From Pelagibacteraceae bacterium (GTDB lineage: Bacteria > Pseudomonadota > Alphaproteobacteria > Pelagibacterales > Pelagibacteraceae): 15,465 nt of DNA. Each line of letters starts with the position of its first letter. The first letter of the stretch is position 1. The stretch spans positions 19,207 through 34,671 of the forward strand of contig PAFH01000021.1 in the NCBI GenBank assembly GCA_002704145.1, read 5' to 3'. Positions 1 to 7,850 of this stretch are shown here, in pieces. Below the pieces are notes generated by a model. That model was not told the DNA's origin. It did not search any database and saw only the letters and a list, made by a program, of their open reading frames with translations. The translations under genes were made by a program, and so were the position numbers.

Positions 1-983
1 CTAGCTTTTCTACCAAGAATTTTATTCAATTTCATTGGGCTAATACCAGTTCCTGGTCGCTTAAATGATAAGTTTAATAAAGATAACTTTTCTCCTTTTT
101 TAATACTTTTTTTCGCTACAATAGATTTTCTAACAATTCTTATGTTTTTTTTTTCATTAACGTTTGGTTTTTTTACTCCGTTGCCAAAGGACATTTCGGT
201 CTTTATAATATTTGAAACCATAATCCTAAAATCATTAGGATTTAAGCTGCTTTGATGGTCAGGGCCGGGCAAGTTGTTGTTCAACGTAATATGTTTTTCA
301 ATTATCGAGGCACCCAGTGCAACAGCTACAGAGGGTATTAAAGTACTTTTTGAATGATCTGAATAACCAATATTTAGTTTAAATTTTTTTTTTAAAGATT
401 TAATCGCCTTTAAATTTAATTTTTTCAAGTCTGCTGGATATTCAGTGCTGCAATGTAAAATTGATATTTTATTTCTTTTTAAACCGTTTTTTTTTAAGAT
501 TTCTATTGCTCTTGTTACCTCTTTCATTGTTGACATACCTGTTGAAAGAATTATCTGTTTTTTAAAACTAGCAATTTTTTTTAAATATAGATAGTTAGTG
601 ATTTCACCAGATGGTACTTTGAATCTTTTAACTTTTAATTTTTTTAAAAATACTAGATCCTCTATATCAAAACCTGATGATAAAAATTCAATTTTCTTTT
701 TTTTACAATATTTTTTAATTTTATAATGATTATCTTTGCTTAATTGAAGTTTTTTTAACATCTCATACTGATTTTTATTATTATCATTTACTTTCTGATA
801 AGCTGCCTTTGGAGACTTTTTGGTTGCTAAACTGTCTGCTTCAAATGTTTGAAATTTGACTATGTGAGCTCCTGCTTTTTTAGCCGCATCAACTAATTGA
901 AAACATTTTTTTAATGAGCCATTATGATTAACTCCAGCTTCGGCTATAATTAATGTTCTAGGAATTTTTTTCAGGGATAACAT
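1..983 (-). CDS. neuB: NeuB/LegI-type nonulosonic acid synthase (3' end cut by window)
   Basis: The enzyme condenses phosphoenolpyruvate with a 6-carbon N-acetylated amino sugar to form a nine-carbon sialic-type acid, in the cytoplasm. I translated this strand by hand: 327 codons are present out of about 345 usual for the family. Visible family motifs in order are IIAEAGVNHNG near residue 10, KFQTF, VPSGEITN, ILSTGMST, LHCSTEYPADL, NIGYSDHS, IIEKHITL, and the C-terminal SAF (antifreeze-like) domain with RPGTGISPMKLNKILGRKA at the window edge. LHCSTEYP is the NeuB/LegI type rather than the PseI type. The chosen ATG at 983 gives MLSLKKIPRTLIIAEAG and overlaps the end of the formyltransferase by 26 bp, as in a coupled operon. 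With the nearby LegB-like dehydratase, legionaminic acid or a close relative is the likely product; the exact sugar is inference. Confidence 0.93.
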   Translation of the reverse strand, partial: MLSLKKIPRTLIIAEAGVNHNGSLKKCFQLVDAAKKAGAHIVKFQTFEADSLATKKSPKAAYQKVNDNNKNQYEMLKKLQLSKDNHYKIKKYCKKKKIEFLSSGFDIEDLVFLKKLKVKRFKVPSGEITNYLYLKKIASFKKQIILSTGMSTMKEVTRAIEILKKNGLKRNKISILHCSTEYPADLKKLNLKAIKSLKKKFKLNIGYSDHSKSTLIPSVAVALGASIIEKHITLNNNLPGPDHQSSLNPNDFRIMVSNIIKTEMSFGNGVKKPNVNEKKNIRIVRKSIVAKKSIKKGEKLSLLNLSFKRPGTGISPMKLNKILGRKA

Positions 984-1625
984 AAAACTTTTTATTATTG
1001 ATTGTAAAATATGGGTTTGGATAACCCTGATAATACAAAGCATTAATTCTATTTGTGATTTCTTTTGGTTTCATATTTAAATTCAATTTAAGAAGTTTAT
1101 TAAGATCCTTTCTAGTATAAGCAGTTCTTTTCCATTTTTCTTTAGAAAGATTAATTTTTTTTGTTTTTAAAATTTTTAAAATTTCTTTTGTAAATAACTT
1201 AAACATCTCATCATAGGATTTATCAATAATTTCGATAAGATTTAAATTTTTGATGCTAAAATACTGAGTCTTTATGATTTTTCCAGAGTCTACTGATTTA
1301 TTCATTAAATGCATAGTTACACCGTAAGAATTATCATTATTTAATAAAGCAAAGTTAAAGCAACCTATGCCAGGATATTTTGGCGGTCCGGGATGAAAAT
1401 TGATATTATAAAATTTAGTTCTTTTTAGGATCTTATGATTTATAATCCACGGTGAAAGATATGAAATTAAAAAATCATACCTTTTTTTTTAATTTTTTTT
1501 GGTAATTTTTGACCTACTTCTCCATAAAAAACATCTAATTTGTAAATAAAATTCTTTAAGAATTTAATAATTTTTTTATTATATTTTTTATTTTTTTTAA
1601 GAATTAAACAAACTGTTAATTGCAT
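958..1625 (-). pseudogene. Sugar N-formyltransferase, interrupted by a one-base frameshift
   Basis: This looks like a small formyltransferase of the methionyl-tRNA formyltransferase fold, which would transfer a formyl group from formyl-tetrahydrofolate to an amino sugar. Starting at the ATG at 1625, 48 codons read MQLTVCLILKK... to PKKIKKK; the frame then hits a stop. The rest of the protein is in another frame, beginning YDFLISYLSPWI and continuing through NFHPGPPKYPGIG to the stop at 958. One extra A in the A9 run at 1482-1490 (minus strand) would rejoin both parts into about 222 residues, a normal length for this family. The catalytic triad of the fold is visible: Asn and His in INFHPG and Asp in NKSVDSGKI. 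It starts 6 bp after the upstream oxidoreductase stops. Either a homopolymer sequencing error, a true inactivating mutation or slippage-tolerant expression explains it. Confidence 0.82.
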
Positions 1626-1631
1626 AACATT

Positions 1632-2609
1632 TTAAATTTTTATTTTTCTTTTTAATTTATCAGATTGAATTAACTTAAAGATAAGTTTACTAAGCTGTAT
1701 TGAGGACGTTAAATTTGAAAAATATTTAATTTTTTTTTTTTTGTTATCAAATTTTTGGAGAAAATAATTTATCTGGTGAACATATGCTTTTGATAAATTG
1801 TACTTTTTAAAGTTAATTATCTTTGATTTATTTTTATTGAAAATTTCAATTTTACCTTTTAAATAATCGTAAAATACAATTTGATTATTTGAAATGATCT
1901 TGATGCTTCTAGAATATTTAGTTTGAAGTAAGTCTAGATTTATTGAAATACACTTTTTTTTTTTTGTATAATTCAAAATAATATTAGTAAAATCATCTAC
2001 ATCAATTTTTAACTTAGAAAGTTTCTGTTTCTGACAAAAAATTTCATCAGGGTAACCTAGCATCCATACCGCTAAATCTATTTCATGACTTAATTCAAGT
2101 AAGGCACCCCCACCATATTTTTTTTTTGCTGAAGCAGTATCAGATAATTCTCTGTAAGGTCTCCACTTTTTTAAATCATAACCTACTTCAAAATTAATTG
2201 CGCGAATTGATGATTGGTTTCTTTCAATATATTTTTTAAGATATTTTATTGGATAATGATATCTTAAAAAGTACCCTACCATTAAATCTTTACGATATTT
2301 TTTAAAAATTTTAATTTGATTTTCTTTAAATAATAACGGCTTTTCAATAAAAATTTTTGCATTTAAATTTTTAAATTTTTCAAAGTAAATGCTATGTAAA
2401 TTAGCAGTGGTACAAATAAATATATATTCTGGGTTATAATTTTGAGCATCTTTAATACTAAAAAAAAATTTAGCTTTAATTTTTTTTTTGACCTTTTGTT
2501 TAGTTCTCAAAATTCCAATATCAATTTTTTTGTTTTTTTTCAATATTGTGAAAATCTTACTCCCAATACTTCCAAAGCCTATGATTAAAACTTTTTTATT
2601 CTTGATCAT
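1632..2609 (-). CDS. Gfo/Idh/MocA family oxidoreductase
   Basis: An NAD(P)-dependent sugar oxidoreductase of the Gfo/Idh/MocA family, presumably acting on a nucleotide sugar or sugar acid in the cytoplasm. The 325-residue protein opens with a Rossmann fold (VLIIGFGSIGSK, residues 7-18), has the family's EKP motif at 89-91 (FIEKPLL), and a substrate-domain helix GGGALLELSHEIDLAVWMLG at 166-185 with the conserved His175. Length is close to the usual 330-380. The C-terminus is rich in Lys and Ile, as elsewhere in the window. It sits between legB (24 bp upstream) and the formyltransferase (6 bp downstream), so a step in tailoring the nonulosonic acid or a sibling sugar is likely. The substrate cannot be read from sequence. 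Confidence 0.88.
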   Translation of the reverse strand: MIKNKKVLIIGFGSIGSKIFTILKKNKKIDIGILRTKQKVKKKIKAKFFFSIKDAQNYNPEYIFICTTANLHSIYFEKFKNLNAKIFIEKPLLFKENQIKIFKKYRKDLMVGYFLRYHYPIKYLKKYIERNQSSIRAINFEVGYDLKKWRPYRELSDTASAKKKYGGGALLELSHEIDLAVWMLGYPDEIFCQKQKLSKLKIDVDDFTNIILNYTKKKKCISINLDLLQTKYSRSIKIISNNQIVFYDYLKGKIEIFNKNKSKIINFKKYNLSKAYVHQINYFLQKFDNKKKKIKYFSNLTSSIQLSKLIFKLIQSDKLKRKIKI

Positions 2610-2633
2610 TGATTAGAGAAATAAATTGTAACT

Positions 2634-3632
2634 TTAATAAGTAAAATTTTTAGTTTTAAAACTACGAAGATTTTTTGCAATCTTATACCAATTAACAGTT
2701 TGTTTCAGTCCCTGTTTTAAGCCATCTTTTCCACTATAATTTGGTGACCAATTAAGTAATTTTTTTGCTTTTTTGTTCGAGGCAACTAATCTTTTTACCT
2801 CGCTATCATTCGGTCTTTTTCTAACTTTAGATTGCTCTATTTTAATTTTAATTCCAATAATATTTCCTATAATTGATATTAGCTCTTTTATTGATATTTC
2901 AAAACCAGTACCAAGATTTACTACTTCTCCTATTATTTTTTTGTTATTTATAGATTTTATAAAACCATTTACTGTATCTGATACATAGACGAAGTCTCTT
3001 GTTGGAAAAATTGAGCCTACGCTAATTTTATTTTTTTGTAGTGATTGTGTAATTATTGTTGGTATTATTGCTCTTGTAGATTGTCTTGGTCCATATGTAT
3101 TAAAAGGTCGAACTATTTTAATTGGTAATTTAAAAGATTTAAAAAATGATAATGCCAAATGGTCAGCTGCTATTTTGCTAGCCGCGTAAGGTGACTGAGC
3201 TGATAGCTGATGTTTTTCTGTTATAGGTAACTTTTCTGGGGTACCATATACTTCGCTTGTTGACGTATGTATTAAGCTTTTTAAATTTTTAAGTTTTTTA
3301 CTTACGCTTAAAATATTTAATAATCCATTTACATTTGTATCTATATAGGATTGTGGAGCGTGATAAGAATATGGAATACCAATTAATGCTGCTAGATTAA
3401 AGACAATTTCAGTTTTTTTATTAATACTTTTTTCAATAAATTCTTTGTCCCTAATGTCTCCAGAAACTATTTCGATCTGATTAAGTACGTTTTTATCAAT
3501 AGTTTCAAGCCAACCGTAATTATTCAAAAAATTATATTGAACAAGACATTTTATTTTATGTCCATCTTTAACTAATCTTTCGGCTAAATGAGAGCCTATA
3601 AAACCTTCTGAACCAGTTAAAAAAATATTCAT
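2634..3632 (-). CDS. legB: LegB-like NAD-dependent nucleotide-sugar 4,6-dehydratase (SDR)
   Basis: An extended short-chain dehydrogenase/reductase that removes water from an NDP-N-acetylhexosamine to give a 4-keto-6-deoxy sugar, the first committed step toward legionaminic acid. The 332-residue protein has the N-terminal NAD-binding motif LTGSEGFIGSHL (5-16), a conserved AALIGIPYSYHAP stretch (81-93) typical of LegB proteins, STSEVYG (124-130), the catalytic YAASK (Tyr149, Lys153), and the C-terminal substrate-domain motifs RPFNTYGPRQ and TRDFVYVSD. Its ATG shares one base with the stop of the upstream 502-codon gene (TAATG), so translation is probably coupled. Together with the NeuB/LegI synthase downstream it points to a legionaminic-type pathway. 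LegC, LegG and LegF homologues are not in the window and may lie to the left. Confidence 0.87.
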   Translation of the reverse strand: MNIFLTGSEGFIGSHLAERLVKDGHKIKCLVQYNFLNNYGWLETIDKNVLNQIEIVSGDIRDKEFIEKSINKKTEIVFNLAALIGIPYSYHAPQSYIDTNVNGLLNILSVSKKLKNLKSLIHTSTSEVYGTPEKLPITEKHQLSAQSPYAASKIAADHLALSFFKSFKLPIKIVRPFNTYGPRQSTRAIIPTIITQSLQKNKISVGSIFPTRDFVYVSDTVNGFIKSINNKKIIGEVVNLGTGFEISIKELISIIGNIIGIKIKIEQSKVRKRPNDSEVKRLVASNKKAKKLLNWSPNYSGKDGLKQGLKQTVNWYKIAKNLRSFKTKNFTY

Positions 3633-5140
3633 TAGAAGCTGTGGTCTCCAAAAATAGAGCCGTCTTTTTTTCTAAAACTTACCCAAAAACACTCGCAACC
3701 AGGTGTTTTAAGTCTTAAATGCCAACTCAGAAAATTCAATTTTTTTCTTATCGTCTTTTTAATATCTATAATTTTTGATAAATTTACTGTTAGAACAGAT
3801 CCAGAATTAATTTTAACATTAATTTTTTTGTGAAATTTTTCTGAATATACGTCTAATACACCACTAAAAACTTCGTTATTAGAATATTCGTAATTATCAT
3901 TTGCAATCATTATAATTGTCTCAAAATTTTCAGCTATGTATCCGTGTCCCCAATGAGTATATTTTTTTGGATATATTGTTGATTTTGCTCCACTAGCTAT
4001 ATCAACTGAATAATTATTCTTTAAATTTCTAACTTTATAAACAAAGGATGTGTTCAGTCTGGATGGTATTTTATTTCCTTTAAACTTTAAACTCTTGAAT
4101 TCTTCATTTTTTTTAAAAGGTATAATGATTTTTTTTTTTAGTTTTTTTTTCGAAATTTCTGTCACTTCTTTAACTGGTGTTAGTTTTTCTTCATGAAAAT
4201 TTTTTGTAAATGTTTCTGCAGTAAATTTTCCCTCGCAAGAAGTCGGAAAAATTTTAAGTTGTAGATCTAAGTCCTTATTTCTGTATCCTGTCATTTTAGA
4301 TTGGAAAGGAAATTTTTTATCATTTGGACAATAATCTTTAGATACTATTCTTGGAAAGGAATGAGTCGTTTCAAATATATTCTTTTTATAAAAATAATTT
4401 CCTACTACCATACGTGGTATAATAGAGTTGTGTTCTACTTCAACTGAAACAAAATCTGTGTTTTTAAATTTTGCATTTTTAAATAAATCTTTAATAAAAA
4501 AAATTTTTGATCCAAAAGGATTTAGAAAATTTATATCAACTTTTTTGCTATTTTTAATTTTTCCAGCATCATTTAATATTTTTACTGTTAAGAAACTTTT
4601 TTCTGGTTTTTTATTGCCAACAAAAAAATGAAAAAAAGGTGTTACACCTTTGTCAAACTTACAAGTCCAATTAGTTTCTTCTGTGTATATTTTATTTTGT
4701 ATTTCAGAATTATTCTTTATTCTGCCAGCACTATGTACTGAGCTATAAAAATTACCAGATTTATATATTCCTATAATAGCTGGAAAAGGAAAACTTAGTT
4801 TTTCTAATGAAACAATTTCAATATTCACCATCCCATATAAATTTTTAATTCTAATCTTATTTTTATTTAAAATTTGAGAGATAGAGTGTTGATTATGATA
4901 ATCAAAAATTTTCTCTTCGTGGTGACAAATAAGTTCACCAGTATGATCATGAATTTTTATAAAAAGTTTAAGGTATTTAGTTTGAATTTTATTTTTATTG
5001 GTCCAATAGTTAAAAAATACAATATTCAGATCATTGCTTTTTGATAACATTAAGGGAAATACAGCTGATGCTACATAATGAGATTTTTGTTTAACACTTT
5101 TAAAACCCTCTTTTAAAGATATAAATCCTCTATTTTTCAT
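3632..5140 (-). CDS. Unknown 502-residue protein with repeated beta-type modules
   Basis: I do not recognise a named family. No signal peptide or membrane segment is visible, so a cytoplasmic location is the default. The protein appears built from about four modules of some 100 residues, roughly 38-141, 168-265, 289-386 and 397-502. Three of them end alike: NFYSSVHSAGRI (130-141), NIFETTHSFPRI (254-265) and SIFGDHSF (495-502), and the first two share FF-N-K-x-L-x-x-KI-x-D-x-G-x-I followed by a V-x-IE stretch and an aliphatic VG/IG-Y. Predicted structure by eye is mostly beta strands. Cys and His recur (SCEGKF, HWGHGY, PGCECFW). It is locked between the 33-codon ORF (3 bp away) and legB (one-base overlap), so a role in glycan synthesis or transfer is inferred from position only. 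Confidence 0.8.
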   Translation of the reverse strand: MKNRGFISLKEGFKSVKQKSHYVASAVFPLMLSKSNDLNIVFFNYWTNKNKIQTKYLKLFIKIHDHTGELICHHEEKIFDYHNQHSISQILNKNKIRIKNLYGMVNIEIVSLEKLSFPFPAIIGIYKSGNFYSSVHSAGRIKNNSEIQNKIYTEETNWTCKFDKGVTPFFHFFVGNKKPEKSFLTVKILNDAGKIKNSKKVDINFLNPFGSKIFFIKDLFKNAKFKNTDFVSVEVEHNSIIPRMVVGNYFYKKNIFETTHSFPRIVSKDYCPNDKKFPFQSKMTGYRNKDLDLQLKIFPTSCEGKFTAETFTKNFHEEKLTPVKEVTEISKKKLKKKIIIPFKKNEEFKSLKFKGNKIPSRLNTSFVYKVRNLKNNYSVDIASGAKSTIYPKKYTHWGHGYIAENFETIIMIANDNYEYSNNEVFSGVLDVYSEKFHKKINVKINSGSVLTVNLSKIIDIKKTIRKKLNFLSWHLRLKTPGCECFWVSFRKKDGSIFGDHSF

Positions 5141-5143
5141 TTT

Positions 5144-5245
5144 TTAAAAATATTTAATTTTTTTTAACATTTCTAAAGATTCCTTAACAGATTTTTTTTG
5201 GGTAACCAAATGCTTTATTTTAAATATATTTTTTTTTCTTAGCAT
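5144..5245 (-). CDS. 33-codon ORF, possible remnant of a CBS-type sugar nucleotidyltransferase
   Basis: A short reading frame occupies nearly all of the gap between the sulfotransferase-like gene and the 502-codon gene. Its ATG shares a base with the stop of the upstream gene (TGATG) and it ends 3 bp before the next ATG. The product starts MLRKKNIFKIKHLV and continues as TQKKSVKESLEMLKK. This resembles by eye the first beta strand and helix of the CBS domain that precedes LegF/PtmE-like cytidylyl- or guanylyltransferases (a 'xxLVxxxxSVKEALxxL' pattern), so it may be the stump of such a gene after deletion. It could equally be a small independent coupled peptide or only a coding-looking spacer. 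The start overlap and tight packing are what support it. Confidence 0.4.
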   Translation of the reverse strand: MLRKKNIFKIKHLVTQKKSVKESLEMLKKIKYF

Positions 5246-6120
5246 CAATTAAATTTAAAATTTATTATTTTTTTAAGTATTATAGGATCAATATTAGATA
5301 TGATTTTATTCTCATTAAAATATAATTGAGAAACTGGTTTTTTTATACTAGATAAAATCTCCTTAGTTTTATTTGTGGGTTTTAGCCCTAGCTTTCTTAA
5401 TAAAATTTTTATACTTTTATTCGGTTTATTAATCAAATCACTGTAATTTAAATGAATTAAATTTTTTGTTTTTGCTAATTCATCATAACTACATAATAAA
5501 TATATCGCACTTTTTGTGCTCTCATTAGCTTTAGACCAAAACTTTACGTATTTCTTTTTCATCCAATATGGATACATTGCATTATTAATTTTAATTGCTG
5601 GCCAAAATAATTTCAGATAGTTCTTATTTCTAAACCACTTTTTTTTGATAATTGAATTTATTATTTCAAAATGGTTTCTTTTTGTATTTATAATCTTTAT
5701 TTTTGAATTATTTTCAGAATATTTACTAAGTTCAATACTTGGGCTTTTAATAACAAAATTTATTTCATTTTTCTTTAAATAATCTTGTAATTTAGTTCCA
5801 GGAAGATTGAATTTATGTTTTTCTTTTATTTCTGACTCTGTTTTATATGAACGAATACTGCTGTTCTCTCCTTTTCTCAAGTTAATAGATCTTCCGGTAA
5901 CTAAGTTCAAAAGATTGCCTAACAAATACCTCTCAAAAAGTTTTTTCCAAATTTCTTTTGAGATTTTTCCATACATATTAAATATATAATTTATAATCTC
6001 TGGCTCATACCAATACTCAGTTTTTTTACATGAACCTAAAATTTTACCTAAGATAGATGTTCCACTTCTAGCTGGTCCAGCTATAATTATAATTCTTTTT
6101 ATATTATTTAAACTATCCAT
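5245..6120 (-). CDS. Sulfotransferase-like protein
   Basis: A probable PAPS-dependent sulfotransferase of the P-loop NTPase-related fold, which would add sulfate to a glycan. In the 291-residue protein the N-terminal IIIAGPARSGTSILGKIL (11-28) is the 5'-phosphosulfate-binding loop typical of these enzymes, followed by a Trp/Tyr/Glu-rich segment (YWYEPE). FVIKSPS at 122-128 matches the common 'hKsP' element, and TKRNHFEIINSI (146-157) matches the 3'-phosphate-binding 'R-x-P-x-x-x-x-x-S' region, though the usual Pro is replaced. The length fits the family. It begins 3 bp after the ABC gene stops and ends sharing a base with the 33-codon ORF. Acceptor is unknown; some family members are not shown to transfer sulfate. 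Confidence 0.78.
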   Translation of the reverse strand: MDSLNNIKRIIIIAGPARSGTSILGKILGSCKKTEYWYEPEIINYIFNMYGKISKEIWKKLFERYLLGNLLNLVTGRSINLRKGENSSIRSYKTESEIKEKHKFNLPGTKLQDYLKKNEINFVIKSPSIELSKYSENNSKIKIINTKRNHFEIINSIIKKKWFRNKNYLKLFWPAIKINNAMYPYWMKKKYVKFWSKANESTKSAIYLLCSYDELAKTKNLIHLNYSDLINKPNKSIKILLRKLGLKPTNKTKEILSSIKKPVSQLYFNENKIISNIDPIILKKIINFKFN

Positions 6121-6123
6121 AAT

Positions 6124-7845
6124 TTAATTAGGTAAAATCTTTTTATTTTCAATTTTGTAAATCTTATCACAATACCTTAGGAAGTTCATTTGATGACTTA
6201 TTATTATAATTGTGAACTTACCTTTTAATTCATTTATTTGCTCTGCAATATAGTTTTCATTTTCTTTATCAAGTGAACTGGTAGCTTCATCTAAAATCAA
6301 AAAATTTTTTCCATGGTAAAATGTTCTAGCTAATGCTAGCCTTTTATTTTGCCCGCCTGATAATCTTATGCCATTTTCACCTATTAATGTTTCAACTCCT
6401 CGATCTAATCTCTGAATTACTTTTGTTAAATTTGAATTATGAATAGATTTTTCCAATTTATTTTTATCAATTTTTTTTATGTCTTCCTCAAGAGCAATAT
6501 TAGTTTGGACGCTCTCATCTAAAACTATCGGTTCTTGTGGAAGATATGCAATGTTTCCCATTAGATTTGACGAGTAGTTCTGAACTGACATTCCATTAAT
6601 TAAAATTTTTCCATCAGAGGGCTCGAGAAGACCCAAGAGAATATCAACAAATGTTGTTTTCCCCGAGCCAGATTCCCCAACTATTCCAATACATTGATTT
6701 TTTTTAATCTCAAAATTTAAGTTTTCAAAAACTTGCTCTTTTGAATTGCGGTAAATAAATTTCACATTCTCAAATTTTATATTTTCAATTTCCTTAAAAT
6801 TCTTCTCTGATTTTTTTTTCTTTTCTAATGATCTATTATTATTTTTTTTGATATCATTTAAAACAATTCCTACTGAGGGTATAAAATGGGAAATCCTATT
6901 AAAACAATTAACAATAAGAGATATACTAGGCAAAATTCTTAAACCTGCAAAAATAAACACACTTATAGTAGGAATATAATTTTGCATATCTAAATTTCTC
7001 ATATTTAAAAAAAACATGACTGTTACTGCGAATGTTACTAAAACAAATTCAAAAATATATCTTGGACTATCGCTTATCAAAAATGATTTTGCTTGTTTGT
7101 TTGCAGCTATAAGTGCAAAATTGAGTAATTTTTCTCTGAAAAAATTATCTTTAGATAGAAACCTAATTTCTTTTGATCCTCTTAAACCAGAGTCTGCGTT
7201 TTTAAAAATACCTTTTATAGCCTCAATTCTAATATCACCTAATTTGAAATTAATAGGTTTTAAAACTTTTTCATAAATTATAATAATCGGTGAGATTACC
7301 AATATAATATAAGATAGTATTACAAAATCATGAAAAAATAAAAACAGAAATACAAATGATAGTATTATAATTTCACTAATTGATTTTAAAGTTAACTCAA
7401 CACAAGTTAGGGTATGAGAACAAAGTTCTCGAATATTTCTAATGTAAACTGCTACGTTTCTATTTATATATTCCTCATAGTCCATTTTTTGATAAACTAA
7501 CATTAATCTAGATTGTAATTTTGCAAATTCTGTGTATGAAAAATATGCTATATACCATTTAATGAAAATCGACAAAAAAGTTTTTAATAAAAAAATTACG
7601 ATTAGTAAGATAGAAACATAAAAAATAAAATCTTTTTCACTTAAATTGTCAAAATTAAAAATAAAATTAAAATTAGTAAAAGAGTCTAATTTTAATATCG
7701 AAGATACATAAGGTGCAATTAACCCTAATCCTAATAATTCGATAAAACCAGATAGTAAAATTAATAAAACTAAGAAAATTAGTTTAGTTTTTTTAACTCC
7801 AAGAATGTAAATTAAGTCTTCTATATTCTTTATATTTGAAAACAT
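6124..7845 (-). CDS. ABC exporter/flippase with fused membrane and ATPase domains
   Basis: A half-size ABC transporter of the MsbA/PglK type in the inner membrane, likely to flip or export the lipid-linked glycan made by the cluster. The first about 330 of 573 residues hold about six hydrophobic segments, for example around 16-46, 74-97, two near 160-195, one near 265-285 and one near 292-315. The ATPase half carries Walker A GESGSGKTT (390-398), Q-loop PQEP (436-439), signature LSGGQ (495-499), Walker B LILDEA (516-521) with the following D-loop SLD, and H-loop His at about 551. All motifs are intact. It is spaced 5 bp from the upstream GT-like gene and 3 bp from the downstream sulfotransferase. 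PglK-like flippase function is inferred from context; peptide or lipid A export cannot be excluded. Confidence 0.93.
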   Translation of the reverse strand: MFSNIKNIEDLIYILGVKKTKLIFLVLLILLSGFIELLGLGLIAPYVSSILKLDSFTNFNFIFNFDNLSEKDFIFYVSILLIVIFLLKTFLSIFIKWYIAYFSYTEFAKLQSRLMLVYQKMDYEEYINRNVAVYIRNIRELCSHTLTCVELTLKSISEIIILSFVFLFLFFHDFVILSYIILVISPIIIIYEKVLKPINFKLGDIRIEAIKGIFKNADSGLRGSKEIRFLSKDNFFREKLLNFALIAANKQAKSFLISDSPRYIFEFVLVTFAVTVMFFLNMRNLDMQNYIPTISVFIFAGLRILPSISLIVNCFNRISHFIPSVGIVLNDIKKNNNRSLEKKKKSEKNFKEIENIKFENVKFIYRNSKEQVFENLNFEIKKNQCIGIVGESGSGKTTFVDILLGLLEPSDGKILINGMSVQNYSSNLMGNIAYLPQEPIVLDESVQTNIALEEDIKKIDKNKLEKSIHNSNLTKVIQRLDRGVETLIGENGIRLSGGQNKRLALARTFYHGKNFLILDEATSSLDKENENYIAEQINELKGKFTIIIISHQMNFLRYCDKIYKIENKKILPN

Positions 7846-7850
7846 CTAAA

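Noticed and set aside
270..292. TTGTTCAAC half of the operator motif inside neuB
   Set aside because: Only one arm is present and it lies in well-conserved coding sequence (LNNNLPGP region).
958..1314. Separate 118-codon gene beginning MHLMNKSVD
   Set aside because: The conserved formyltransferase sequence continues upstream of this ATG (HPGPPKYPG ... GVT), so it is the C-terminal half of a longer frameshifted gene.
3534..3546. ATTGAACAAG half-site inside legB
   Set aside because: Single arm only, inside coding sequence, no promoter near it.
7016..7276. 86-codon plus-strand ORF opposite the ABC gene
   Set aside because: Shadow frame inside the transmembrane half of a clear ABC protein.
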